64,000 nucleotides of DNA from Glutamicibacter nicotianae (GTDB lineage: Bacteria; Actinomycetota; Actinomycetes; Actinomycetales; Micrococcaceae). The notes beneath the pieces were generated by a model. That model was not told where the DNA came from and made no database searches. It worked only from the letters and a program-made list of their open reading frames with translations. How positions within the stretch are numbered: the first letter of the stretch is position 1; each line of letters starts with the position of its first letter. The position numbers were made by a program, and so were the translations under genes. Shown one piece after another: positions 48,080-56,785 of the stretch. The DNA lies in NCBI RefSeq assembly GCF_006539525.1, contig NZ_BJNE01000009.1, positions 62,001 to 126,000 on the forward strand. Reading direction: 5' to 3'.

Positions 48080-48334
48080 CTACTCAGATGATCGCGCCGC
48101 CCGTCCAAAACACTCCAGAATGAGCTGCCGAGACTCCGGCCTCGTATTCAAATTCGTAGCACTGGGATGCGGGGCAGCATCCCAAAGCAAATCTGCGGCA
48201 AGCGGTACCTGCCGCTGCACAATTTCCCAACCCTTCCGGGAATGATCGCCCAAGGTGATCACCCGTTCAAGACCAACGAATAGCTGAAGCAGACTCGCAA
48301 CATCTAAAACACGATCCACAACCGCATTCGCCTA
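48080..48334 (-). pseudogene. C-terminal fragment resembling uracil-DNA glycosylase
   Basis: An open frame of about 84 codons with LERVITLGDHSRKGWEIVQR and WDAAPHPSATNLNTRPESRQ, close to the end pattern (LG...HPS) of the uracil-DNA glycosylase superfamily. A TAG precedes it at once and the catalytic N-terminal part is missing. The call is by pattern only. The rest of 47849-48450 holds no gene I can support. Confidence 0.4.
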
Positions 48335-48450
48335 AAAGTTTCCACATGTAATTTATCTCAGCTTTCCCAAGTACCTCAGTGAAATAATGGGAAAGTTTTC
48401 CAACATAGGCTTACATCGATCCAACAAGCGATTTAGGAGAAGATCAATAA

Positions 48451-49203
48451 ATGCAAAAAAACGATGAACCCGTAAGCAAGAAGCTCTATCTACTTATCCT
48501 TATCCTCCTCATTGCCGTCGCAGCTGCTACGGTTTTTTTCACGCCAATCTTGCCCCCAGATTTCCAAAGCGTTGTCGGCTCCACCGTCGGTTCAATTGTT
48601 GGTACAGCCCTCGCGTTCCTGGGGGCGGTATGGCTGTGGGTCAAGGAGCAGCGGAAACTAGCTGCCGACGAAGCCGAGCGTGACTCCAAGCTTCTAACCG
48701 AAGAGATAGAACGTAAAAGCAAAGACCAGATAAAACAGCATCAATCTCGCGACAAAGAACTGCTTAGAGAAGCTCACGCGACGGTTGGAAGCCTTATCGC
48801 TTTCAACTATCACGACACGCGTCTGGACCCCGCGAGCATAGCCCTACAAAAACGCCTGCTTCAAACAAAACTCACTCAAACTGCCGCTTTGATTCACGAC
48901 GACACATTACGCCAAGAGTGCAAATTCATTAACGACATCGCAGCATCCGATTCAGACCTAATCCAGTACCTCAGCATGGATGTCAGCAGTCGACTCTATA
49001 CGGCTCAAGGATGGTACGTTCGACTTATCTCTCTCCCAGAGCAGTCCCCCGTATCAGAGGCAAGACCACCCCACTACGCACGCCTCAAGAAGGCTGTAGA
49101 CGAGTGGTATGACTACCTTGACCAGCAGTATCAAGCTCAGATGGAGTGGGAAGAAGAGCAAAGGAAAAACCTTAAAAATACGAACGACTCCGAGGAAAAC
49201 TAG
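48451..49203 (+). CDS. Membrane-anchored coiled-coil protein of unknown function
   Basis: 250 residues. Two hydrophobic helices at about 11-30 and 40-63 form a hairpin, followed by a charged helical segment (EQRKLAADEAERDSKLL, EEIERKSKDQIKQHQS) likely to be a coiled coil, and a soluble alpha-helical domain ending in an acidic, Glu/Gln-rich tail. No enzymatic motif. AGGAGA lies before the ATG. It precedes a winged-helix/PLD-like gene in the same direction and sits in a defence-type neighbourhood, AT-richer than the chromosome to the left. Confidence 0.6.
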   Translation: MQKNDEPVSKKLYLLILILLIAVAAATVFFTPILPPDFQSVVGSTVGSIVGTALAFLGAVWLWVKEQRKLAADEAERDSKLLTEEIERKSKDQIKQHQSRDKELLREAHATVGSLIAFNYHDTRLDPASIALQKRLLQTKLTQTAALIHDDTLRQECKFINDIAASDSDLIQYLSMDVSSRLYTAQGWYVRLISLPEQSPVSEARPPHYARLKKAVDEWYDYLDQQYQAQMEWEEEQRKNLKNTNDSEEN

Positions 49204-49274
49204 TCCATTGTCGCTACGAGTATTCTCGAAATCTCAGGCGATCGAAGCGTCAACAGCTAACCAAGTGAGCGCCT

Positions 49275-50123
49275 ATGGTGCATTCTTTACTTATGGAGAT
49301 CGTAAGCAAACGCACCCATCAAGTACTGTCCTACATCGCCGCTCTAGATAGCCCCGATGTATTGATCCCCGTGGAATCTGTAAACGAGTACGGAGCCAAC
49401 CCCAACATTCACGTCGACAAAGGAGACTGGTGGGATACGGCAAACACACTCGCTGGCCTCGCTAGGAGGCAACGCGCTTTCGATCTCGGTTTTGGAATTC
49501 AGGAAAACTACTCCGACTTTCTTGCTCGTTTTGGTTGGATCGAAATCCAAGGCGGCTCCGTTGTTAGGATTACAGACCTAGGCAAAGCCCTCCTGCGGCA
49601 TCTAAACAAGCCAGTCATCGATACAACCTCTAATGACTTAGTGGAGGTAGTGACCGATCCAGACAACCCTTTTGCTTATGCCGACGCACTTGACGCAGTG
49701 ACCTCCGCGGAAAACTCCCTACTGGTCGACCCCTATCTAAGGCTCGATGAGCTGAGGGACATTGCAGACTTCCGAGTGATTACTCGTGTTCTCATCGGAC
49801 ACAAGCTGAAGCCCAAGGACTACACCCTTATGTCACACGGCCTCGCGGGACTTCTCAATGCCGGGAACGAAATCGAGATTCGAAAAAGTACGGCTTTACA
49901 CGATCGCTACCTGATACCGCCCGTTGGCAACGTGGTCATGCTCGGCTCATCCTTGAACGGAATTCAAAAGAATATTTGTACTTTTACGACCTTAGGCACT
50001 CGATCATCAGAGGCACTGCGCAGTTTGCACGAGGAAATCTGGAACGAAGCAGAAAGCATAGAGCCAACAGCTTCCCAACACCGTGGACCGGAGGAAGAAA
50101 CGGCGAAACCCACTGAGTCTTAG
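49275..50123 (+). CDS. Winged-helix protein with PLD-like C-terminal domain
   Basis: 282 residues. The N-terminal 110 residues look like a winged helix (DTANTLAGLARRQRAFDLGF, VRITDLGKALLRHLN). From about 130 the protein has a beta/alpha fold with DPYLRLDELRDIADFRVITR, and near 215 LHDRYLIPPVGNVVMLGSSL followed by NGIQKN. This HDR...GSSxN pattern matches PLD-like domains in which the HKD lysine is arginine. Some such domains bind or cut nucleic acid; activity here is uncertain. 71 bases after the coiled-coil gene. Start may be ATG 49275 or 49293. Confidence 0.6.
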   Translation: MVHSLLMEIVSKRTHQVLSYIAALDSPDVLIPVESVNEYGANPNIHVDKGDWWDTANTLAGLARRQRAFDLGFGIQENYSDFLARFGWIEIQGGSVVRITDLGKALLRHLNKPVIDTTSNDLVEVVTDPDNPFAYADALDAVTSAENSLLVDPYLRLDELRDIADFRVITRVLIGHKLKPKDYTLMSHGLAGLLNAGNEIEIRKSTALHDRYLIPPVGNVVMLGSSLNGIQKNICTFTTLGTRSSEALRSLHEEIWNEAESIEPTASQHRGPEEETAKPTES

Positions 50124-50422
50124 TGGAGCCATTGAAAACTTCCCAATAGGGCTATTTCACCTCTTACTGGGAAAAATGTTTCGGGAATCGCTTTCGGGAA
50201 ATCAGGATCATTGAAAACCGCCAATTTGAGCATTTGCTCACCAGGAGTTTTTTCGCATCCCGAAAACGGTCGTTTATGACACACCATGCCGATGTCTCCA
50301 CCGAAAATTCCTGAAGGTCAAAAACTCAACAGGTTTTTAAACGCAACTCGTCGCAAAACTCAGTGCCACAAACTATGCGTCGAAACAGTATCTATTCCAC
50401 GAGTATTGATACATTCGGACAC
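50124..50422. other. Gene-free stretch with transposon-end-like motif
   Basis: No gene seen. GAAAACCGCCAATTTGAGC at 50213-50231 matches 16 of 19 bases of the inner part of the Tni-type transposon end at 59127-59145. It may hold the site for the recombinase that follows. Confidence 0.4.
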
Positions 50423-51001
50423 ATGGGACACCTCCTCGGATACGCCAGAGTCTCCACCGGCGGCCAAGACGCACAACTCCAGCTCGATGCACTCACCAAA
50501 GCCGGCTGTTATCGCATCTTCACAGACACCGCTTCCGGCGCCCTCGAGTCACGCCCTGAACTCGATAAGCTGCTAGATCAGATACGGCCGGGCGACACTC
50601 TCGTGGTTTGGAGGCTCGATCGACTCGGTCGCTCCATTCGCCACCTGATCAATCACATGGACGCGCTGCAGCAGCGAGGGATCGAATTCAAATCCCTGCA
50701 GGAGAACATCGACACCAGCTCCTCCGGCGGACGGCTCGTGTTCAACATATTCGCATCCCTCGCCGAGTTCGAGCGCGACCTCATCCGCGAACGAACCAAC
50801 GCCGGACTCCAAGCCGCTCGAGCCCGCGGCCGCACCGGAGGGCGGCCTCCTGCCCTCTCCCCCGACAAGCTACGCACCGCGAAGAAACTTTATGAACAGC
50901 GAGACATGACAGTTGCACAGATTGGGGAGGTCTTGGGGGTCAGTCGCAGCACCCTCTACCGGGCATTAAGCAAGACCAAAATTTTTCCTATCTGTGATTG
51001 A
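50423..51001 (+). CDS. Serine recombinase (resolvase/invertase)
   Basis: 192 residues. Catalytic N-terminal domain with the nucleophile Ser11 in GYARVSTGGQ, the VVWRLDRLGRS segment, and the SLAEFERDLIRERT dimer helix; C-terminal helix-turn-helix (VAQIGEVLGVSRSTLYRAL). Small DNA-invertase/resolvase type. It lies immediately before the Gabija-like genes and may have brought them in. ATG 50423 sits at the usual start of the fold; a longer frame begins at 50363. Confidence 0.88.
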   Translation: MGHLLGYARVSTGGQDAQLQLDALTKAGCYRIFTDTASGALESRPELDKLLDQIRPGDTLVVWRLDRLGRSIRHLINHMDALQQRGIEFKSLQENIDTSSSGGRLVFNIFASLAEFERDLIRERTNAGLQAARARGRTGGRPPALSPDKLRTAKKLYEQRDMTVAQIGEVLGVSRSTLYRALSKTKIFPICD

Positions 51002-51138
51002 CGATAGTGTTACAAAAGCAAATGAGTTCCAACAGGTATTCTTTCCGCAAATATCGATGTTCAGGGCTTCCGAATCCTCACTCGGGTACACTCGGAAAAA
51101 TTTTATGGCTGGCCAAAATTTAGAAACTAGGGGATACC

Positions 51139-52848
51139 GTGCGTATTCATGAGATTTCGATAGAAAACTTTCGAGGCATCAAATGCTTCAAGTGGCGTCC
51201 AACTAGTTCATTTGCATCATTGATTGGTCCTGGTGATTCTGGAAAATCCACAGTACTGGATGCATTAGAGCTGGCTTTCTCCCCTCGATGGAGCCATGTC
51301 TTCACCGACAACGATTTTTATACTTGTAGCATTTCTGAAAGAGATTCTGTAGACGAAATAATCATTCAAGTAACAGTCGTTGATCCGCCGCAAGAATTAC
51401 TACGCATTGATTCGTTTATGGCCTACACTCGCGGCGTCGATTCAGAAAGTGGAGCGATCGTTGATGAGCCTGACTCTGAGTCCCCTGCCCTCACTGTGGA
51501 ACTTAGAGTGGACAGATCTCTAGAACCAGTTTGGCAAGTCGTTGCAGATCGTCAAGCTACTCCAGCTCCACTGCGTTCGTCCCATCGCGCGAGCTTTGGG
51601 GTAATCAGGATTGGTGGTGAAGCAAGAGCTGATTTGCGTTGGTCTCGAACTTCCGGGCTATTACGCATGACTAATGAAAACGATCAAAAGCCTGTCGGTC
51701 AAAAACTCGTGGAGGCCGCAAGAGCCGCAAAACAAGCAACAGCCTCGTCATTTGAAGAACTTATTGACGTAACTGATCAAGTTACAACCGTAGCCCGCTC
51801 ATTGCGTGCTATCCATGGTGTCACACCGCTAACGGCCGCACTCAATGCAGATACTCTTCAGATCAAGGAGGGATCCGTTTCGCTCCATCAGAATGATGTC
51901 CCTTTAGAGCGATACGGTCTTGGCTCCCGCCGGCTAACCAGTATTGCGGTGCAGCTAGTAAACGCTGTTCATGCGCGAGTTCTACTCATAGATGAGATCG
52001 AGTCGGGGCTGGAACCGCACCGAATCCGTCATCTATTACTTCAATTGAAGAAAAACCTAAACGAAAATCCATCTCTGACTCAGGTATTCGCAACCACTCA
52101 TTCTCCTGTTGTGCTTCGGGAACTACAGAGCACCGAGCTTGCGGTAATTCGTCGAAACACGACTGGAATGACTGAGGCAAATATACCGGGATCAGAAATG
52201 CAAGGTGTGCTGCGTAAAAATGCTGAAGCATTCCTAGCCCCGGCAGTACTAGTTTGCGAGGGAATCACGGAGCAAGGATTTACCAAGGGTGTATTGGCTC
52301 ACGCAGAAAGGAATGGATTCGAGTTCCTAGCTGAAGCAACTACGGCGGATGCTGGCGGCGAAAAAAAGGTTACCGAATACGCCAACGCATTTGCTCGACT
52401 CGGATACAAAACAGGAGCATTTTACGATCACGATACGGATTATGACTTCTCTTCAATGTCCGCAAGCGTCACTCAGATTAGGTGCGATGAAGGCCTTTCG
52501 CTTGAGAAACAGATCGCTAATTCACTTTCTGCCTTGGGACTAAAGCTCGCTCTTGAACACGGTGCTAGTAGCTTGACGCTAGACGGCGTAACTATGTCCC
52601 TGGAAGCTTTCGGGTGCCCTAGAAGAGTTTCCGAGTTGATATTCGCGGGTGAAGAAATCACTGATTTTGAACTCTCACAGGCCCGATCGGCATTAGGGCA
52701 GACTGCTTCAAAAAACAAGAACGCCGCTAATTGGTTTAAGTCTATGGATCGCGGTGAACGCCTCGCAGAAATCGCTATTCCAAACTGCGTAGGCGAACCG
52801 GCAGAACGAATTATCAACGCATTACGGGCATGGGCTTCCCATGAGTGA
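51139..52848 (+). CDS. gajA: GajA-like OLD-family ATPase/TOPRIM nuclease
   Basis: 569 residues. ABC-type ATPase: FRGIKCFKW at 11, Walker A GPGDSGKST at 30-38, signature-like GLGSRRLTSIAVQL, Walker B RVLLIDEIESGLEPH near 280, and the TTHSPVVLREL switch. TOPRIM: acidic Glu in VCEGITEQG near 373 and the Asp pair in FYDHDTDYDF near 430. This is the domain order of OLD-family nucleases. A UvrD-like helicase gene overlaps its end by eight bases, so it belongs to class 2 OLD, the GajA subunit of Gabija anti-phage systems. GTG start with AGGGGA upstream. Low GC compared with housekeeping genes. Confidence 0.86.
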   Translation: MRIHEISIENFRGIKCFKWRPTSSFASLIGPGDSGKSTVLDALELAFSPRWSHVFTDNDFYTCSISERDSVDEIIIQVTVVDPPQELLRIDSFMAYTRGVDSESGAIVDEPDSESPALTVELRVDRSLEPVWQVVADRQATPAPLRSSHRASFGVIRIGGEARADLRWSRTSGLLRMTNENDQKPVGQKLVEAARAAKQATASSFEELIDVTDQVTTVARSLRAIHGVTPLTAALNADTLQIKEGSVSLHQNDVPLERYGLGSRRLTSIAVQLVNAVHARVLLIDEIESGLEPHRIRHLLLQLKKNLNENPSLTQVFATTHSPVVLRELQSTELAVIRRNTTGMTEANIPGSEMQGVLRKNAEAFLAPAVLVCEGITEQGFTKGVLAHAERNGFEFLAEATTADAGGEKKVTEYANAFARLGYKTGAFYDHDTDYDFSSMSASVTQIRCDEGLSLEKQIANSLSALGLKLALEHGASSLTLDGVTMSLEAFGCPRRVSELIFAGEEITDFELSQARSALGQTASKNKNAANWFKSMDRGERLAEIAIPNCVGEPAERIINALRAWASHE

Positions 52849-54211
52849 AACACTCGATTTGTCCGTTCTCGGAACGGGATCAGTAATAGCTCCGGCTGGG
52901 CATGGCAAAACCTATTCGATAGGAAAGACAGCTCATGACCACCCAGAATTACGCATTCTGGCGCTAACTCATACGAATGCCGGCGTTGCCGCTCTCAAAC
53001 GCCACTCGCAAAACGGTTCACGATCGTTCCGCGTCGAGACAATTTCATCTTTTTGTCTGCGGATCGCCAGAGCATTTCCCGGTCGTGCCGGATGGGATGA
53101 GAGTACTTTCGATCTGTCGTTGATAGTTCCTGCAGCTCTCCGCGCTCTTTCTAGCCCTACGGTTCTATCTGTAGTGGCGTCAGGCTTTGACCTGATAATC
53201 GTGGATGAATACCAGGACTGTTCTCCGGGTCAAGCAGCAATCATTGATTCATTAGCAGTTCTTGTTCAAACCGTCATTGTTGGTGATCCTCTGCAAGCAA
53301 TTTACGACTTCGGCGCTGACGGAGCTATAAAGTGGACCGGGGAAACTTCAGTCTTCCCCCAGGTGGGGGAATTGACCACCCCCCATCGTTGGAGGGCAAC
53401 GAATCCCGCATTGGGTGAATGGCTTCGGGACACCAGGTCACGCTTGCTGACGGGACAGAATCCTGATGTAAAAGCCGTAGGATGCCCGGTGATCTTAGAT
53501 TGGAAAGCATCGGATGTCATGCAGCGAAAGCTTCATAAATATCTGACCCCCGGAGTTACCACAGCAATAATTACCCCCGACTCTCGCAATACTCATGCGC
53601 TATCTACGGTAGCCCGTTCATATGGGGGCCGCCTTCGAGTGGCCGAAGCTGCGGATTTTAATACTGTCCGACACGTTACGAAGAAAATCGACGATGCCAC
53701 CAACCGAGCCGAGATCCTAGTGATTCTCATTGACTTCCTTGCGTCAGTTCAGACAAGAATTAAGACTAGTGTCGTCAATACGCTACGAGGACATTTGATA
53801 TCCACCGGTACGGTAGGCCGCTCACGAAATGTAATAGTTACAACCGCAAATCAATATCTGATGGACGGCGAGCTCGCATCGGCACTAACGTTCGTCCAAA
53901 AACTTATCGAAGTGGGCGATGCAATCTACAGACCAGATTCTCAATCGTTGCTTGTACGGGCGATCGCAAGCCAAGTATCGGACCCTGATCGGAGCCTCGA
54001 AGAATGCGCCCAGAATCTAATTGATACGATGCATCACCGCACTTCTTGGGTTCCCAAAGGGAATATAGTTGGAACTACACTTCGTCTCAAGGGACTTGAA
54101 TTCGATCGAGTCGTGATAATGGATCCTATTTCCATCCATGATCAAAAGCATCTCTACGTAGCTTTAACACGGCCATCACGTGAATTAATACTAGTTTTTA
54201 ATGAAAATTAG
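52841..54211 (+). CDS. gajB: GajB-like UvrD/Rep helicase
   Basis: 456 residues, superfamily 1A helicase. Motifs in order: Walker A APAGHGKT at 17-24, TLTHTNAG-like motif Ia (LALTHTNAGVAALK), motif II IIVDEYQDCS near 120, motif III VGDPLQAIYDF near 147, a short 2A/2B region, motif V GTTLRLKGLEFDRVVIMD, and motif VI LYVALTRPSREL. It is shorter than UvrD (over 650), like GajB. In Gabija, GajB is thought to sense DNA ends and nucleotide depletion products and activate GajA nicking. Overlaps gajA by eight bases. Confidence 0.86.
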   Translation: MSETLDLSVLGTGSVIAPAGHGKTYSIGKTAHDHPELRILALTHTNAGVAALKRHSQNGSRSFRVETISSFCLRIARAFPGRAGWDESTFDLSLIVPAALRALSSPTVLSVVASGFDLIIVDEYQDCSPGQAAIIDSLAVLVQTVIVGDPLQAIYDFGADGAIKWTGETSVFPQVGELTTPHRWRATNPALGEWLRDTRSRLLTGQNPDVKAVGCPVILDWKASDVMQRKLHKYLTPGVTTAIITPDSRNTHALSTVARSYGGRLRVAEAADFNTVRHVTKKIDDATNRAEILVILIDFLASVQTRIKTSVVNTLRGHLISTGTVGRSRNVIVTTANQYLMDGELASALTFVQKLIEVGDAIYRPDSQSLLVRAIASQVSDPDRSLEECAQNLIDTMHHRTSWVPKGNIVGTTLRLKGLEFDRVVIMDPISIHDQKHLYVALTRPSRELILVFNEN

Positions 54212-54237
54212 ACCTTATTCGAACACGAATTCTCGCT

Positions 54238-54264
54238 ACCTATAGGTTGCAAGACGTCTCACCG
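54238..54264 (+). repeat. 27-base repeat, copy 1
   Basis: Core GGTTGCAAGACGTCTCACCG (54245-54264), identical at 62152-62171; the seven bases before it differ at two places. It contains the palindrome AGACGTCT. Confidence 0.85.
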
Positions 54265-54277
54265 CATGTCACTCCCC

Positions 54278-54307
54278 TGTGACTGTTGACGTTATTTGAC
54301 GGCTAAA
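54278..54307 (+). repeat. Left terminal inverted repeat
   Basis: TGTGACTGTTGACGTTATTT at 54278-54297, continuing GACGGC. A second copy of the inner motif, AGCTCCAAGTGGCGGTTTT, follows at 54313-54331, as expected for the serial transposase sites at Tn552-type ends. Confidence 0.7.
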
Positions 54308-54777
54308 TCGCAGCTCCAAGTGGCGGTTTTAGCCGGCCATAAGCGGGACTGTATATGTGAGCGCCGAGAAACGCGAGGGCACGGTCCAAAATCTCGAAGC
54401 TAAAGGCATCGACCGTGAGATGGAGAGCATTCGCGTCGAGGTGACGTCAGCTCAGGAAGCCTGCCATCAGGGCCGTCAAGGGCATCAGAAAGTCCAAAGT
54501 TCCTGAGGACCACACACCCCGCGGCCTTGGCGCTCAAATTCAATGACCTGGCTTGGACCAATAGTGATCTCGCCTGTCACCGTTCTAATTTCTTCGATAG
54601 GTCGCAATGCCGCACCTGACCGATGCCTCGAATCAGCCCTTACCGAAGACTATGAACTTTCAGCCTGCTGTTAAGGTGCATCGTGGTAAAAATCTAGGCA
54701 AGAAGTTACACTATTGAAGATAATAAAAATATTGAGCCCAGAACCAAAAGTTTAAACTACAAGCGTCGGGCATAACG
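54308..54777. other. Leader region of transposon cargo
   Basis: No supported gene. One small frame, GTG 54357 to 54506, could encode a charged 49-residue helical peptide but has no clear ribosome site. The last 100 bases before the secreted-protein gene are AT-rich and probably contain its promoter. Confidence 0.35.
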
Positions 54778-55437
54778 ATGAATTTTACTTTTGTAACATT
54801 ACCCCTTGCGTTGTCTTTGGTAGCTGTATTACCGGGGATGGCGCAGGCTGTTGAAATTCCTGTTAGCGACACCCATACGGTGCAGCAGTCTTCGGAATAT
54901 GCCCTTTCAACGAAAGATTTCTTCCCCGAGAAAACCCCTACGGAATCGAACTACATCGAAGCGGAATCGCCTGCCGATGCAGTAGCCAAGATGGATAAGA
55001 TGGACGAACTACGCAAAGCTGGATTCAATGTGGGTGCCATGGCAAAAGTGAATTATGGGCCTTGCAAGATCGTTGCCGCAGGTTTTCACACCAGAAAATC
55101 TGGGAACTATAGTACGGGTGGCTTCAAATCCACAACCTATTGCACCACGAAAGTCACTTCGATCAAGCATTCTTCACAGGCGCGATTTAAACGATTAGCC
55201 TGGTGGATCAAGGGTGGCCCGGATATTAGCCAGCCAGCCCAAAAGATAAAGGGCGATAAATATAACGGCACTTACTATCCTGTTGTCTTCACGCAGACAA
55301 ATCACGCACTGTCATGCAAATCTGCGAAAAAAACCACATGGTCAGGCCGTACTCTCGGATCTATTGTCTACAAAGGCAAGACTTACTATGCTGATGCCTA
55401 CGCTCCTGTACAGAAGGGGGTTCCATGCCGTCTCTAA
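54778..55437 (+). CDS. Secreted cysteine-containing protein, transposon cargo
   Basis: 219 residues. Signal peptide MNFTFVTLPLALSLVAVLPG followed by a MAQA cleavage site. The mature part has a propeptide-like acidic stretch (to about residue 85) and a basic, Lys/Thr/Tyr-rich domain with four cysteines (in YGPCK, TTYCTT, LSCKSA and VPCRL), enough for two disulfides. No enzyme family recognised. Its end overlaps the next gene by 13 bases, so the two are coupled. A secreted protein paired with a cytosolic one fits an effector-immunity idea, but nothing proves it. Confidence 0.68.
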   Translation: MNFTFVTLPLALSLVAVLPGMAQAVEIPVSDTHTVQQSSEYALSTKDFFPEKTPTESNYIEAESPADAVAKMDKMDELRKAGFNVGAMAKVNYGPCKIVAAGFHTRKSGNYSTGGFKSTTYCTTKVTSIKHSSQARFKRLAWWIKGGPDISQPAQKIKGDKYNGTYYPVVFTQTNHALSCKSAKKTTWSGRTLGSIVYKGKTYYADAYAPVQKGVPCRL

Positions 55438-55886
55438 GCAGTATCCTGACAAAAATCAAGATTCGCCTGGGCTCGAAATATTCAGAAGATCAGATGGTCT
55501 ACGTCGTCTATGGGAAACAACCCAGCCCATTTCCAGATCTTGAATACATAGAGCCAATAATTGCGATCGTGGCCAGTGAACGTGAATGCTTTGCGATTCA
55601 GGAAAAGTATCTAGACACTAAAGTCAGCTGGGAAGCTCGTAAGGTGCAGGGTGCCGAAAGCATAGACCTGGTAGATGGCTGCGTTTTGTATCTGACGCAT
55701 ACTACTTTGTCATCGTACGATGAGGACGCCGATGGGAATCCAATCTTCGGGATCATGGAGAATCCACAGCCCACGGCTCTATATTGCAGTCGGGGCGCCG
55801 CTGAACAGCAAGCACCGGATCAATACCTGCACATCGTTACCCTCGGTGAAATAAACCTTCGTGGCGTCGGAGAGCTTTTGGAATAA
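55425..55886 (+). CDS. Cytosolic partner of the secreted cargo protein
   Basis: 153 residues, acidic, no signal peptide or membrane helix. A mixed alpha/beta protein with QMVYVVYGKQPSPFPDLEYI and a DEDADGNPIFGIMENP loop. No family recognised. It starts inside the end of the secreted-protein gene (13-base overlap) and is followed by a strong terminator, so the two make one transcript. Confidence 0.68.
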   Translation: MPSLSSILTKIKIRLGSKYSEDQMVYVVYGKQPSPFPDLEYIEPIIAIVASERECFAIQEKYLDTKVSWEARKVQGAESIDLVDGCVLYLTHTTLSSYDEDADGNPIFGIMENPQPTALYCSRGAAEQQAPDQYLHIVTLGEINLRGVGELLE

Positions 55887-55930
55887 GTGTCCAGCACCCT
55901 ACGCCAATACCTGAAGTTGCCAGACATGAC

Positions 55931-55962
55931 GGGGCCGCACCTACCAGGTGCGGCCCCTCTTC
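55931..55962 (+). terminator. Rho-independent terminator of cargo operon
   Basis: Perfect 12-base-pair stem (55931-55942 with 55946-55957), three-base loop and TCTTC tail. Confidence 0.85.
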
Positions 55963-56025
55963 ATGTTGCTTGCCACGTTGCAGGAGATGGTATCGGTTTA
56001 GATGCCTGCTTGACCCTATCCGCGT

Positions 56026-56180
56026 TGTCTCAACAAACTAAAGATTATTGAGACACTCTCCTCAGCGCGGCCATGCCGTCTCAATATTCCGGAACGGCAA
56101 GGAGTCCAACCGTCTTATAAAGTCGTCCCAACGTAAAACGTCTTACCTGCTTGCCGTGCAGGGGTTTTTGAGCCACACTG
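56026..56180 (+). promoter_or_regulatory. Probable res site of the Tni resolvase
   Basis: TGTCTCAA-N14-TTGAGACA (56026-56055) is a perfect 30-base resolvase-type inverted repeat (subsite I). A second partial copy, CGTCTCAATATTCCGGAACG (56077-56096), follows before the resolvase start, the layout of a multi-subsite res region. Confidence 0.65.
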
Positions 56181-56185
56181 GGCAG

Positions 56186-56779
56186 GTGAGACATTTGGGA
56201 TACACGCGCGTGAGCACTTTGAGCCAAGACGCGGCCTTGCAGCTCGATGCCCTGGTTGCTTCAGGGGTGCAGAAGCGCGACGTGTTCGCCGACGTGACTT
56301 CCGGCAGCCGCAGCGCGATCGAGCGGCCCGGAATGAAGAATCTGCTGGACTATGCCGAAGCCGGCGACACCGTCGTGGTGTGGCGGGTTGACCGGCTGGG
56401 CCGCTCCCTGATCGATGTCTTGAATACCGTGAACCTTTTGCGGGAGCGCGGGATTAATGTCCGCTCCATTTCCGATGGCATCGACCCGGCCACCTCGACC
56501 GGTCGGATGATGCTGAACATGCTTGCCTCGTTGGCCGAATACGAGCGCGAATTGATCGTGGAACGAGTCAACGCCGGCATTGCCGCCGCCCGGCAATCCG
56601 GAACCCGTTTCGGCCGGCCGGCCTCTGACCCGGCAGTGATTGCCGACAAGCTCGCGATCGCCAAAGATGCCCGCGCCAGGGGACGCACCGCCGAAGACGC
56701 AGCACGCCTGGTTGGCTGGAGCCGCGCAACGTTCTACCGCCACTTGGGCCAAGAGCCCGCCTCTTCCAAGAGCTTGTGA
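56186..56779 (+). CDS. tniR: Transposon resolvase (serine recombinase)
   Basis: 197 residues. Nucleophile Ser10 in GYTRVSTLSQ, VVWRVDRLGRSLIDVL, the SLAEYERELIVERVNAGI dimer helix, and a C-terminal helix-turn-helix (AEDAARLVGWSRATFYRHL). GTG 56186 is the natural start; the longer frame begins at 56048. It resolves cointegrates formed by the TniA/TniB pathway. The transposase gene starts seven bases downstream. Confidence 0.88.
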   Translation: MRHLGYTRVSTLSQDAALQLDALVASGVQKRDVFADVTSGSRSAIERPGMKNLLDYAEAGDTVVVWRVDRLGRSLIDVLNTVNLLRERGINVRSISDGIDPATSTGRMMLNMLASLAEYERELIVERVNAGIAAARQSGTRFGRPASDPAVIADKLAIAKDARARGRTAEDAARLVGWSRATFYRHLGQEPASSKSL

Positions 56780-56785
56780 TCGGCC

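Noticed and set aside
47809-48108. 99-codon minus-strand frame
   Set aside because: It overlaps the lipoprotein stop, is Arg/Cys/Gly-rich and has no ribosome site.
50423-54211. A three-gene defence system including the recombinase
   Set aside because: Known Gabija has two genes; the recombinase is separated by 137 bases and is more simply explained as a mobility gene.
54357-54506. 49-residue frame at the left of the transposon
   Set aside because: No ribosome site and no family; kept only as a note in the gap entry.
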